Below the pieces are notes generated by a model. The model had not been told where the DNA came from. It was given only the letters and a program-made list of their open reading frames with translations, and made no database searches. Of a stretch of 54,007 nucleotides of DNA, positions 15,890-24,572 are shown one piece after another. A program made the position numbers and the translations under genes. Every line of letters begins with the position of its first letter. Position 1 is the first letter of the stretch. This DNA is from Gammaproteobacteria bacterium (GTDB lineage: Bacteria; Pseudomonadota; Gammaproteobacteria; SZUA-229): assembly GCA_022340645.1 (NCBI GenBank), contig JAJDNP010000169.1, positions 1 to 54,007 on the forward strand, in the 5' to 3' direction.

Positions 15890-16363
15890 CTAATATTTTC
15901 GAATAACTCCCGTTACCACGCCCAGCACCTGTACCTCTTCATTTTTAAGGAGAATGGCTGTCATCTCGGGGTTGGCTGGCTGCAGTCGAATGCCGTCAGC
16001 TTCGATATAAAATTTCTTAAGCGTAACCTGTTCGTTATTTATTAATGCGACTACAGACTGGCCGTTTTCAGCAGACGTACGCTTCTCGATAATAACGATG
16101 TCGCCGTCCTGGATGTTGTCGTCAATCATTGAATGTCCGCAGACTTTTAAGGCATAGGTGTCTTTGCGAACCATGTTAGCTGGCACTTTAATGCGCTCTG
16201 CATCTTCAATGCATTCAATAGGCTTGCCGGCGGTGATTTTGCCCAGCAGGGGGATGGCTACGAGTGAATACAGTTCGGCATCCAGATCTTCGTTGACAGT
16301 TTCAAATTCGGGTACCCAGACCGGGCGGCGATTTTTTGGCAGTAGCAGTGATATATTGTTCAT
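15890..16363 (-). CDS. LexA/UmuD-type S24 self-cleaving protease domain protein lacking a DNA-binding domain
   Basis: A 157-residue protein that aligns by eye with the C-terminal half of LexA. The cleavage-site region is IPLLGKITAGKPIE (Ala45-Gly46), the catalytic serine is in CGHSMIDDNIQDGD (Ser78), and the catalytic lysine is Lys116 in VTLKKFY. The C-terminal GVVTGVIR resembles LexA's GLAVGVIR. LexA normally has about 70 residues of winged helix in front; here there are only 40 residues before the protease fold. It is therefore a UmuD-like or regulatory protease rather than a repressor. No UmuC or polymerase gene adjoins it. The start ATG 16361-16363 has no good ribosome site. Confidence 0.8.
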   Translation of the reverse strand: MNNISLLLPKNRRPVWVPEFETVNEDLDAELYSLVAIPLLGKITAGKPIECIEDAERIKVPANMVRKDTYALKVCGHSMIDDNIQDGDIVIIEKRTSAENGQSVVALINNEQVTLKKFYIEADGIRLQPANPEMTAILLKNEEVQVLGVVTGVIRKY

Positions 16364-16558
16364 AGTATTTTTTATTATTATTGTGAGTAAGAGCCGCCCC
16401 GGTTGTATAGTGAGATTGAGAACTGATCAGGGTAAGGAGAATTAAAGCACAAGCTGGATTGAAGATAAAGTTAAACTTGTAAATAGATTTTATTGGCTTA
16501 TGATTGCTTTAAAATATTGTCATGTAATTAATAAAAATAACTTTATAGGGGGGGCATA

Positions 16559-16963
16559 ATGGCATTATCATCACTAAATGCAGATACGGGCAGGCTTATA
16601 CTCAGGTTGTGTGTGGGCGGCCTGATACTATTTCATGGCGTCGCAAAAATCATGCATCCGGCAGCACTGGACTTCATCCGTGGCATGCTAACGGCAAATC
16701 ATCTGCCGGCGGTTGCAGCTTATGGTGTTTATATCGGTGAAGTTGTTGCGCCGTTGATGGTGATTGTAGGTTACCAGGCCAGGGTTGGCGGCCTTTTGAT
16801 TGCGGTCAATATGATTTTTGCGTTATTCCTCGCGCATAGCGGTGACCTTTTCAGCCTGTCTGAACACGGCGGCTGGGTGATAGAACTGCAGATGTTTTAT
16901 CTATTGTCCGCAGTTGCTATCGTCTTTCTAGGCAGCGGCAGCATGGCCTATAAACAGGATTAA
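16559..16963 (+). CDS. DoxX-family membrane protein
   Basis: A 134-residue protein with four hydrophobic helices. GRLILRLCVGGLILFHGVAK at residues 11-30 is the first helix of DoxX/YphA proteins, and GEVVAPLMVIVG is the typical following segment. A G-rich ribosome site (AGGGGGGG) lies close before the ATG. DoxX proteins are small quinone- or redox-linked membrane proteins of poorly known role. The gene converges with the hydrolase gene at 17109, with a nested palindrome between their stops. No operon partner. Confidence 0.85.
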   Translation: MALSSLNADTGRLILRLCVGGLILFHGVAKIMHPAALDFIRGMLTANHLPAVAAYGVYIGEVVAPLMVIVGYQARVGGLLIAVNMIFALFLAHSGDLFSLSEHGGWVIELQMFYLLSAVAIVFLGSGSMAYKQD

Positions 16964-16983
16964 GTTGACTGTAAAAAAACATA

Positions 16984-17080
16984 TTCACCACAGAGACACA
17001 GAGTGCACAGAGAAAATAATTAATTGTTAACAGTGCCTGTGGCGCTGTTAACAAAGTAAACTCTGTGTCTCTGTAGTGAA
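16984..17080. repeat. Nested palindrome of the CACAGAG family
   Basis: Outer arms 16984-17003 and 17061-17080 pair over 20 bp with one mismatch. Inside them, TTGTTAACAG (17024-17033) and CTGTTAACAA (17045-17054) form a perfect 10-bp stem. The first 29 bases match the outer arm at 11131-11159 closely, but the inner stem is different. It lies exactly between two converging genes (stops at 16963 and 17109), so it could act as a bidirectional terminator, although no T-run follows. Confidence 0.85.
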
Positions 17081-17108
17081 AGGTTTTTAATTTCTTAACT
17101 GGCAACAG

Positions 17109-18116
17109 TTAACCAATACGTAATTCTTCCATGAGGTAACAGATGCAGTCCTGCCGTATGGCTGTTTCACATGTGGTGAACATGGAGAGGGTGATCGGTT
17201 TTTTGAACAGCAGTTTGTCCTGATCTCTTTCGAAATATTCCTTCGTGATGTCTTCATGACTTTCACTGTTAACAACAATGAGCTTTTCCTTGCTGGAGTT
17301 AACGGCAGCAAACTCCGTGCCGGGTTCTATCTGGTGGAAGTTCCTGTTTTCCAGTTGTTCATTCAGGAAAATATCACATGACCTGTCGTCTGTACTGTTG
17401 CCCATGGTCACTGTTACTGGCAGTGTGACACTGGCGATGGTGTGATAAAGCTTGAGGTTTTTCGTGTTGTGCGATGATAAATCATCCAGCTGCAATACCG
17501 TTTCCAGGTAAGCCAATGCATGATCTTCGCCAGACCTGTCAGATGACTGGCCGCATTCAAGTACAACTGCAGGGCAGAATTCACAGAAGGCTGACGATTG
17601 CACGCCCTTTGGGTCGGTAAAGTAAACCGCGATATTGTTAAATTTGGAGGCAAGCACAAGTCCGTGCGGATTGAGAATGTTGATGCAGGCATAGTGCGGA
17701 TTTTTACCGGTATTATTGTGTATATCGATACTGGCGAAAGGTTTTTTCTTTCGCATAATACTGGTGACGATCTGCATCATGTCCTTTTCCGGAGAGTCAC
17801 TGTGAGTAGTGCCGGGCCAGATGCGATTGTAATCATCCTGGTCATCAAGCCGCCGCTGGTTTTCTCTGGCGGCAGCAATATTGCCTATAAACATGGATAT
17901 TGCACGGGGCAGAGGTTTGTCCCGGTATTTCTTCAGTAGCCGTTGAATAGCGTATAGTCCTGTTGTTTCATTTCCATGCAACAAGGTGCAGATGAATAAA
18001 GGTTGCGGGTTTATGCCATAGAGGTGAAATAAAGTCGGCGCTTTTAATATGTCCAGCAGCTCTTCCGCCTTTGCAGACAGAAACTTATCCGGTATGTGAG
18101 TCATTTCGTTTAACAT
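17109..18116 (-). CDS. Succinylglutamate desuccinylase/aspartoacylase-like zinc hydrolase
   Basis: A 335-residue M14-type hydrolase. Zinc ligands are His47 and Glu50 of LLHGNETTG plus His133 of SIDIHNNTGKNPHYACIN. NRIWPG (97-102) matches the substrate-arginine region, and Glu187 in VVLECGQSS is the probable catalytic base. Such enzymes cut N-acyl groups from amino acids or release carboxy-terminal residues. It is encoded 9 bp after the GCS2-like ligase gene, so it is probably co-transcribed and acts on the same gamma-glutamyl or related amide, which is inference. The substrate is unknown. The first 25 residues are an extra helical leader. Confidence 0.8.
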   Translation of the reverse strand: MLNEMTHIPDKFLSAKAEELLDILKAPTLFHLYGINPQPLFICTLLHGNETTGLYAIQRLLKKYRDKPLPRAISMFIGNIAAARENQRRLDDQDDYNRIWPGTTHSDSPEKDMMQIVTSIMRKKKPFASIDIHNNTGKNPHYACINILNPHGLVLASKFNNIAVYFTDPKGVQSSAFCEFCPAVVLECGQSSDRSGEDHALAYLETVLQLDDLSSHNTKNLKLYHTIASVTLPVTVTMGNSTDDRSCDIFLNEQLENRNFHQIEPGTEFAAVNSSKEKLIVVNSESHEDITKEYFERDQDKLLFKKPITLSMFTTCETAIRQDCICYLMEELRIG

Positions 18117-18125
18117 GACGATATC

Positions 18126-19568
18126 TCAATTACTGGTTTCAAAATTCCATTCGTGTACAGGCTGGCCAGCCATCTGATTTTTAAGATAGTATAACGTGAG
18201 CTGCGTTCTGTCATTTTGATGTGTATTAAGAAAGTTTAACTGCCACTGGCTGCCTGTTCTGTTTTTTGATACGCGCTGCTCGATAATGGAAAGATAATAC
18301 TGCCTATCCTGCTGGTTGACACCCAACTTATATAAACCGGTTTCTGCTTCGTTAAGCAATCTGTCAAGAATGATATTTTGCAGGGTATCGTTATTTTTGC
18401 CAGGCCAGCTGGTTTTGTATTTCAGGCCAGCCTGGGCTGCACCGTAAAAGTTAATCTTTGCGTCGGTAAAGGGGATGTCATGCTCGACAGGATTCTCAGC
18501 CGTTGCGTAGTAATGTACCAGACCATAATAAAAGGCAATATTGGCAATGTTATCAATCGTTGTCGGTGCGCTTGCACAAACGCGATGCTCAATACGCAGA
18601 TGTGGGGCGCCGTCATTATCAAAACCAATCAGCGGGCGGTTCCAGCGCCAGATGGTCCCATTGTGTAACCGTAAATGCCTGAGTTGATCGACTGCATCTT
18701 CATATTCGACAGGCAGTAATACCGGGAAGTGTTCAAGGTTTTCCTGAAAACATTCAAACAGTGAATCTCTCGCATAACCTGTTCCAAAACTCACCCGTTG
18801 TACAGGCCCGGAGGCGGCACCACCGTAACCACCGATGGGAACAGACTGTTCAAAAACGGGGATACGTGTTTCCTGCCACAGTCGACGGCCGAATAAACAG
18901 GGTGAATTCGCGCTGACGGCGACCATGGGAGCTGATAACAGGATTGAAGCATTGTAATAACGTGCTGCCACATCCTGCGGTACCTGTATATGTATTTGCA
19001 GCGAGGTTGCGGCCGCTTCCAGCATAACATCTTTGTGGCTTACCTTCAGGTGTTCTTCGCCAATGATATCCAGCCTGATGTCGACCCCTTTACGTTGCCT
19101 CAGAACCTGTTCATTAAGTGCCCGGTATCTATCAAGCAGTGATATATTTTCTATCGTAAGGTCACTATTCTCCAGTGTGGGCAGGATTCCGATACCCAGA
19201 ATATTGCTGTTCAGCGATGCGGCGGTCGCAGCACACTGTTGCCAGAGTAAATCCAGTTTACGTTCAAATATTGATAATACATTGTGGGTTAATTTTTCCG
19301 GCGTTATATTTAATTCAATATTAAATTTTGCCAGTTCAGGACTTAATAATTCATTATTTGCCCGCTCCAGGAAAGCTTCATTGATCGCGGCAGGGTTGCC
19401 TGTTTGGTTAATTAACCAGGCTTCAAGCTCGTATCCCGCCATCATGGCAGAAGAAAACCGTTTGTTATCAAACCAGTTTTTCAGTAAAGCGGTTTCTTCC
19501 TTTAGATGATCATGAAATTGTTGATAATCTGATTTATTAAAATGACTGTATTGTATTTCTTCGCCCAT
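18126..19568 (-). CDS. Glutamate-cysteine ligase family 2 (GCS2)-like ATP-dependent ligase
   Basis: A 480-residue protein. Near the start, MAGYELEAWLINQ (about 43-55) carries the acidic metal-binding pair Glu47 and Glu49 seen in GCS2 family carboxylate-amine ligases. NIELNITPEKL and the later HLKVSHKDVMLEAAATSLQIHIQV are matching family regions, as is the arginine-bearing LRIEHRVCASAPT. GCS2 members make gamma-glutamyl or similar amides from ATP, a carboxylate and an amine. The gene precedes the aspartoacylase-like hydrolase by 9 bp on the same strand. A ligase plus hydrolase pair suggests synthesis and recycling of an amide, or a two-step modification. True GshA function for glutathione is not established. 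Confidence 0.75.
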   Translation of the reverse strand: MGEEIQYSHFNKSDYQQFHDHLKEETALLKNWFDNKRFSSAMMAGYELEAWLINQTGNPAAINEAFLERANNELLSPELAKFNIELNITPEKLTHNVLSIFERKLDLLWQQCAATAASLNSNILGIGILPTLENSDLTIENISLLDRYRALNEQVLRQRKGVDIRLDIIGEEHLKVSHKDVMLEAAATSLQIHIQVPQDVAARYYNASILLSAPMVAVSANSPCLFGRRLWQETRIPVFEQSVPIGGYGGAASGPVQRVSFGTGYARDSLFECFQENLEHFPVLLPVEYEDAVDQLRHLRLHNGTIWRWNRPLIGFDNDGAPHLRIEHRVCASAPTTIDNIANIAFYYGLVHYYATAENPVEHDIPFTDAKINFYGAAQAGLKYKTSWPGKNNDTLQNIILDRLLNEAETGLYKLGVNQQDRQYYLSIIEQRVSKNRTGSQWQLNFLNTHQNDRTQLTLYYLKNQMAGQPVHEWNFETSN

Positions 19569-19780
19569 GTAACAAGTCTAGCCTAATTTATATTGCGATA
19601 CGATATGTTGTATGAAGCCAACGCTTTTTTGCCAGGTTAATACTGAAGAAGATGATGGTTTATATCAGTGAACTTTTTATCACGATATGCAGCAGATATT
19701 TACCTCGATAGAGTTGCCAGGCATGTGCTTTCAACTTGCTTTGTAGTGGCATGCATTACTACCATCATGTTTGAAGAGAA

Positions 19781-21697
19781 TTAATTTATTTTTTCCAGTT
19801 CCTCGTTTACGTCAAGCCATTCAAGTTCCGCCTGTTCATGGGATCTTTCCAGGTCTGCTTTTTGCTGAAGAAGCTGTTGAAGTTTTTGTTTGTTTTCTTC
19901 AGCGTAAATAATATTGTCCGATAACAGCTGATTAATGCTGCCGATTTTTTCTGAAAGTTTATCCAGGGTATCCTCAAGCTGTTTTATTTTTTTTCTTAAC
20001 GGCTGTGTTCTCTGTCTATGCTCGGCTGCAGTGCGTTTTCTTTCCCTGGCTGATATATTGTCTGAAGATTTTTGCTGGTTACTGGTTTTTAGGTTATTAG
20101 CTGGTTGAGTGATAGTTGAACGGTTACTGTTCTGCTCGCTTAACCATTTGGGGTATTCATCCAGGCTGAGAGGAAATTCACTGACTTTTTGCTGGTTTAC
20201 CAGCAGCAATTTATCGCAGCTCACGTTAAGCAAATGCCTGTCATGTGAAACAATAACCATGGCGCCGGCGAAATCCTGCAGTGCTTCGGCTAATGCTTCG
20301 CGCATCTCCAGGTCGAGATGGTTGGTGGGCTCGTCAAGCAATAACAGGTTTGGTTTCTGGTAGATAAGCATTGCCAGTACCAGCCGTGATTTTTCGCCGC
20401 CGGAAAAGTTTTTTATCTTTGATAATGCCATGTCATTGGAAAAGGAAAATCCGCCAAGGTAATTTCTTAAATCCGCTTCGCGCGCCCTGTTATCAATTTG
20501 CTGGAGATGTTCTACTGGCGAGTGCTCGTCATGTAACTGCTCTAATTGATGCTGGGCGAAGTAGCCGATTCTGGCTTCTTTTGCCAGGTGGTATTCGCCG
20601 CTCTGGATTTTAAGCTGGTTGGCCAGCACCTTGATGAAGGTAGATTTGCCTGCGCCGTTGGGGCCGAGCAGGCCAATCCTGTCACCGGGCAATAACTGGA
20701 AATCGATATTTTTCAGGATTTTGTTATCAACATAACCTGCGTCGATATGCTCCAGCTGCAACAGGCTATTGGGCATTTTTTCAGGTTCGAACAAGACAAA
20801 ATGAAAAGGGGAGTCGACGTGCGCCGGCGCGATAACTTGCATGCGCTCCAGTGCTTTCAGCCGGCTCTGCGCCTGCCTGGCCTTGGTGGCCTTGGCGCGA
20901 AAACGGCTTATATAGGATTCGATATGGGCAATATTTTGCTGTTGTTTCAGATACTGTGACTGCTGATTGGCCAAACGTTCAGCGCGTATGCGTTCAAATG
21001 CAGAATAGTTGCCGGTATAAATTTGCAGCGTCTGATGCTCAAGATGCAGAATATGGCTGCAGATATGATTTAGAAAATCGCGGTCATGGGAAATAAGCAG
21101 CAGTGTGCCACGGTAATTGCACAACCAGGATTCAAGCCAGATGATGGTGTCCAGATCGAGGTGATTGGTTGGTTCATCTAGCAGCAATAAATCCGAGCGG
21201 CACATCAGGGCCCTGGCAAGATTGAGCCGCATCCGCCAGCCGCCGGAAAACTCGTTTATGCTGCGTGTTTCGTCATCCTGTTTGAATCCAAGACCTGACA
21301 GCAGCTGACCGGCGCGCGCGTTAGCGCTATAGCCGTTTATGTTATCAAGCTGGGTGTGTAACGTGGCCAGCAGGAATCCATCGTTATCCGTCTCGGCCTG
21401 TATGAGATCTTGCTGTATCTGTCTTAACTCGGCGTCGCCGTCGAGCACAAAATTTAGTGCAGTTCGTTCACCTTCGGGTATTTCCTGAGCGACGTGTGCG
21501 ACAGTCCAGTGATCTGGATAAACACAGTCACCCTTGTCAGCATGCAACTGCTGCAGTATAACGGAAAAAAGACTGGATTTTCCCGTGCCATTGGCGCCCG
21601 TTAAACCGACTTTCTGCCCCGGGCTTATCTGGAAGCTGGCGTCCTCGAATAACAGTTTTGCGCCGCGCCTGACACTTAAATTAATTGCCTGTAACAT
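19781..21697 (-). CDS. yheS: ABC-F ATPase, YheS-like
   Basis: A 638-residue protein with two ATPase domains and no membrane segment. Domain 1 has Walker A GANGTGKSS (34-42), signature SGGWRMRLNLARAL, and LLLLDEPTNHLDLDT. The helical linker (about 245-300) has the PtIM Arg/Lys-rich helices SRFRAKATKARQAQSRLKAL. Domain 2 has Walker A GPNGAGKST and signature SGGEKSRL. The C-terminal 100 residues form a coiled coil. These match YheS, an ABC-F protein that acts on ribosomes stalled on particular nascent chains. It is monocistronic, divergent from the cfa gene. Confidence 0.92.
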   Translation of the reverse strand: MLQAINLSVRRGAKLLFEDASFQISPGQKVGLTGANGTGKSSLFSVILQQLHADKGDCVYPDHWTVAHVAQEIPEGERTALNFVLDGDAELRQIQQDLIQAETDNDGFLLATLHTQLDNINGYSANARAGQLLSGLGFKQDDETRSINEFSGGWRMRLNLARALMCRSDLLLLDEPTNHLDLDTIIWLESWLCNYRGTLLLISHDRDFLNHICSHILHLEHQTLQIYTGNYSAFERIRAERLANQQSQYLKQQQNIAHIESYISRFRAKATKARQAQSRLKALERMQVIAPAHVDSPFHFVLFEPEKMPNSLLQLEHIDAGYVDNKILKNIDFQLLPGDRIGLLGPNGAGKSTFIKVLANQLKIQSGEYHLAKEARIGYFAQHQLEQLHDEHSPVEHLQQIDNRAREADLRNYLGGFSFSNDMALSKIKNFSGGEKSRLVLAMLIYQKPNLLLLDEPTNHLDLEMREALAEALQDFAGAMVIVSHDRHLLNVSCDKLLLVNQQKVSEFPLSLDEYPKWLSEQNSNRSTITQPANNLKTSNQQKSSDNISARERKRTAAEHRQRTQPLRKKIKQLEDTLDKLSEKIGSINQLLSDNIIYAEENKQKLQQLLQQKADLERSHEQAELEWLDVNEELEKIN

Positions 21698-21885
21698 GGG
21701 CAGACATTGTAACCTTAAACAATAAATTGTGATATCAGCAGTGATGCCACTGACTTTATGTGCTCTTGATTTAACGGGAATTGAAATTTAGTATAAGGTG
21801 TGAAAAAGCCAATGAAGTGGTATGCTGGATTTTATGTACATGAATTATATGTACTAATTGTTGATAAATAAAAATGAGGCGTATT

Positions 21886-23244
21886 ATGGGGATGATAAAT
21901 AAACGACTCGATTCGGAAATCCCAGGCGGTGGTGCCTGTGCTTCTCAACAATTGTCGTTTGTCAAAACACATGACGGAAAATCCCCTGTATTCTATCCCA
22001 GGGTTAGCTTGCTGGATCGCTGGCTGGTGAGAAAAATGCTTGATGTGGTTGGCAATCCGCCCGTACGTATCAGCCTGTGGGACGGCAAGGAAGTTACCCC
22101 TCATTGTAAAAACCCGGTTGCTGTTATGGTCTACCGAACCCGTGGCTCCCTGCTGAAAACTATTATTGACCCTGAATTGTACTGGGGTGATTTATATTGC
22201 GCGGGAGATGTTGAATTCACCGGCGATATGGCGGAGTTCTTGGCAGTCATTTACCGGGGAATCAGCAGTAAAGGTAAACCTGGCTGGTTAAGAAGTCTGG
22301 TGTTGTGGGCAGGTCATCGAAATATCCTTAACACTTTGGACAGGGCCAGGGAAAATATTCATTACCATTATGATATTGGGAATGATTTCTACAGGCTTTG
22401 GCTGGACAGGGCGGCTATGCAATATACCTGCGCATATTTCCCGTATCAAAACATGACACTGGAGCAGGCGCAGATGGCCAAGCTGCATCATATTTGCCAC
22501 AAGTTGAAACTGAAATCCGGCGACCATGTTGTCGAGGCCGGTTGTGGCTGGGGCGGGCTGGCGCTCTTTATGGCGAGGCATTACGGTGTCAAAGTCACAG
22601 CATATAATATTTCTGGTGAACAGATCAAATACGCGCGGCAACGCGCTGAAAAGGAATGCCTGGACGGCCAGGTTGAATACGTTCTGGATGATTATCGTAA
22701 CATAGAGGGACAGTTTGATGTGTTTGTATCTGTAGGCATGCTGGAACATGTCGGAAAATCAGGCTACCGGGAACTGGGTGAAATCATCAGGTCCTGCCTG
22801 AAGCCTGACGGGCGTGGCCTGATACACAGTATTGGCCGGATGACTAATGGACCAATGAACGCCTGGATTGAAAGGCGTATTTTCCCCGGAGCCTGTCCGC
22901 CGGCATTAAGTGAGATGATGCAGATATTCGAGCCGAATAACCTGGCCGTCTATGATGTTGAAAATTTGCGCTTACATTACGCGCGCACGTTAGAACTTTG
23001 GGCGCAACGATTTGAAAGTCATGAACAGGAAATCATCGATATGACGGATGAAACCTTTGTAAAAGCATGGGGTCTGTACCTGCATGGTTCACGTGCGGCT
23101 TTCAGTGTCGGTGAACTGCAGCTTTTTCAGGTGCTGTTTAACCACGCAGAAAACAACAATGTGCCCTGGTCGCGTCAATATATTTATGAATCAGTGGAAA
23201 ACAGTGCCGCGGAAATAACCAGCCCACCAGAAATCTCATACTAG
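21886..23244 (+). CDS. cfa: Cyclopropane-fatty-acyl-phospholipid synthase
   Basis: A 452-residue SAM enzyme adding a methylene bridge across double bonds of membrane phospholipid acyl chains. After an N-terminal domain it shows YTCAYFP, the SAM-binding VVEAGCGWGGLALFMARHYG and the FDVFVSVGMLEHVGKSGY catalytic region. HSIGRMTNGPMNAWIERRIF and PGACPPALSEM follow. I start it at ATG 21886, six bases after a GAGG; the upstream ATG at 21874 lacks a ribosome site and adds four residues. The length is longer than E. coli Cfa (382 residues), mainly from the N-terminal 70 residues. The gene is followed 21 bp later by a flavoprotein, suggesting a lipid-modifying pair. Confidence 0.93.
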   Translation: MGMINKRLDSEIPGGGACASQQLSFVKTHDGKSPVFYPRVSLLDRWLVRKMLDVVGNPPVRISLWDGKEVTPHCKNPVAVMVYRTRGSLLKTIIDPELYWGDLYCAGDVEFTGDMAEFLAVIYRGISSKGKPGWLRSLVLWAGHRNILNTLDRARENIHYHYDIGNDFYRLWLDRAAMQYTCAYFPYQNMTLEQAQMAKLHHICHKLKLKSGDHVVEAGCGWGGLALFMARHYGVKVTAYNISGEQIKYARQRAEKECLDGQVEYVLDDYRNIEGQFDVFVSVGMLEHVGKSGYRELGEIIRSCLKPDGRGLIHSIGRMTNGPMNAWIERRIFPGACPPALSEMMQIFEPNNLAVYDVENLRLHYARTLELWAQRFESHEQEIIDMTDETFVKAWGLYLHGSRAAFSVGELQLFQVLFNHAENNNVPWSRQYIYESVENSAAEITSPPEISY

Positions 23245-23265
23245 CGTGTTTTCTGGAATAATCGC

Positions 23266-24441
23266 ATGGATATCTCAGTTTATGATGTATTAATTATCGG
23301 CGGCGGGCCGGCGGGCTCCTCTTTGTCGTATAGTTTACTGAATGCCGGCTTATACAATACTGGCCAGGAAAAAACAGGGCTGAAAATCGCCATAATGGAT
23401 AAGGCAGTATTCCCTCGAAACAAGGTTTGTGCAGGCTGGGTTACGCCGGAAGTAATGCGAGTGCTTGGTATTGATTTAACCGAATATGCAAAAGCACAGG
23501 TATTACAAAAAGTCAGTGGATTTCGAATCAGTCTGTTAGGGCAGCAGCAGGTCGAAAATATTTACCCGGGCGAGCCAGTAAGTTACGGCATTCGCCGTGT
23601 CGAATTTGATAATTATCTTTTACAGCGCTGCGGCGCAGACCTGATTCTGGGTGAAGCCTTTGAAAAAATGGACAGGACCGGCAATGGCTGGCTGGTTAAT
23701 GATAAATACGAAGCAAAATTAGTTGTAGGTGCGGGCGGGCATTTTTGTCCGGTTGCGCGTGCCATAGGCGAAAAAGGTGTAAGTGAGTTAGCCGTTGCTG
23801 CGCAGGAAGTTGAATTTGAAATGTCTGTACAGCAAAAAGCAAACTGCAGAATTAAGAAAGAAGTCCCCGAACTGTTTTTCTTGCCTGACCTGTCTGGCTA
23901 CGGCTGGGTTTTCAGAAAAGGTGATTATTTAAATATAGGTCTGGGCCGCGAGAATAAAAGCAGGCTTTCTGCTCAGGTAAAAGATTTCTGTGAATACCTG
24001 TCATCACTGGGGAAAATTCCCGCCGATATTACTGACAAGTTTAACGGGCATGCTTATTTGCTGTATTCACACTCGGTACGAAACATGGTTGCCGATAATG
24101 TTCTGCTGATAGGCGATTCAGCCGGGTTGGCCTATGACAAAAGCGGAGAAGGTATCCGTCCAGCCGTTGAATCGGCCATGCTGGCGGCGGATGTAATTCA
24201 ATCCTGTGATGGTGATTACAGCAAGGAAAAATTGCGGGCATACAATGAATTAATGCAGCAGCGTTTTGGACAACGCTTACCCGGTCCTGATTTTATGCAA
24301 CGCCTGCCAGACTTTGTTAAAAGAGCTGTTGCCAGCCAGTTAATGAAAACACACTGGTTTACTAAAAAAATTGTTATTGATAAATGGTTTTTACAAAAGG
24401 ATCAAACACAAATGCCAGCGATTAAGGGGCAGTTGAAATAG
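23266..24441 (+). CDS. Geranylgeranyl-reductase-family FAD-dependent oxidoreductase
   Basis: A 391-residue flavoprotein with the FAD dinucleotide-binding start VLIIGGGPAGSSLSYSLL (residues 8-25), DKAVFPRNKVCAGWV (the FAD/substrate region of the GGR family) and the second FAD motif LLIGDSAGLAYDKSGEGIRP. GGR-type enzymes reduce isoprenoid chains; others are monooxygenases of aromatic compounds. The gene sits 21 bp behind cfa, and the pairing suggests action on lipid acyl or isoprenoid chains. No transmembrane segment. The exact substrate cannot be read. Confidence 0.8.
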   Translation: MDISVYDVLIIGGGPAGSSLSYSLLNAGLYNTGQEKTGLKIAIMDKAVFPRNKVCAGWVTPEVMRVLGIDLTEYAKAQVLQKVSGFRISLLGQQQVENIYPGEPVSYGIRRVEFDNYLLQRCGADLILGEAFEKMDRTGNGWLVNDKYEAKLVVGAGGHFCPVARAIGEKGVSELAVAAQEVEFEMSVQQKANCRIKKEVPELFFLPDLSGYGWVFRKGDYLNIGLGRENKSRLSAQVKDFCEYLSSLGKIPADITDKFNGHAYLLYSHSVRNMVADNVLLIGDSAGLAYDKSGEGIRPAVESAMLAADVIQSCDGDYSKEKLRAYNELMQQRFGQRLPGPDFMQRLPDFVKRAVASQLMKTHWFTKKIVIDKWFLQKDQTQMPAIKGQLK

Positions 24442-24476
24442 CTTTTAGTAAAAAATAACAAACAGAAAAATATTAT

Positions 24477-24550
24477 CCGTAAATGAACGCAACAAACGCT
24501 AATCTAAGTTTTTAAAATTTTAAATTTGCGTTTTTTGCGTTCATTTGCGG
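24477..24550. repeat. Palindromic repeat with 23-bp arms between converging genes
   Basis: Arms 24477-24499 and 24528-24550 pair over 23 bp with two mismatches (core AAATGAACGCA on the left). The centre is an A/T-rich spacer with a TTTTAAAATTTTAAA stretch. It lies between the stops of the flavoprotein gene and the TIGR04219 gene and is probably a bidirectional terminator or mobile repeat. A further seven bases outside on either side (TATTAT and ATAATA) also nearly match. Confidence 0.85.
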
Positions 24551-24572
24551 ATGAATAATATTTTGCTAGTTT

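Noticed and set aside
15703-15906. 67-codon plus-strand frame across the 15.7 kb repeat
   Set aside because: Most of it is the palindromic repeat, and its end overlaps the LexA-like gene on the other strand.
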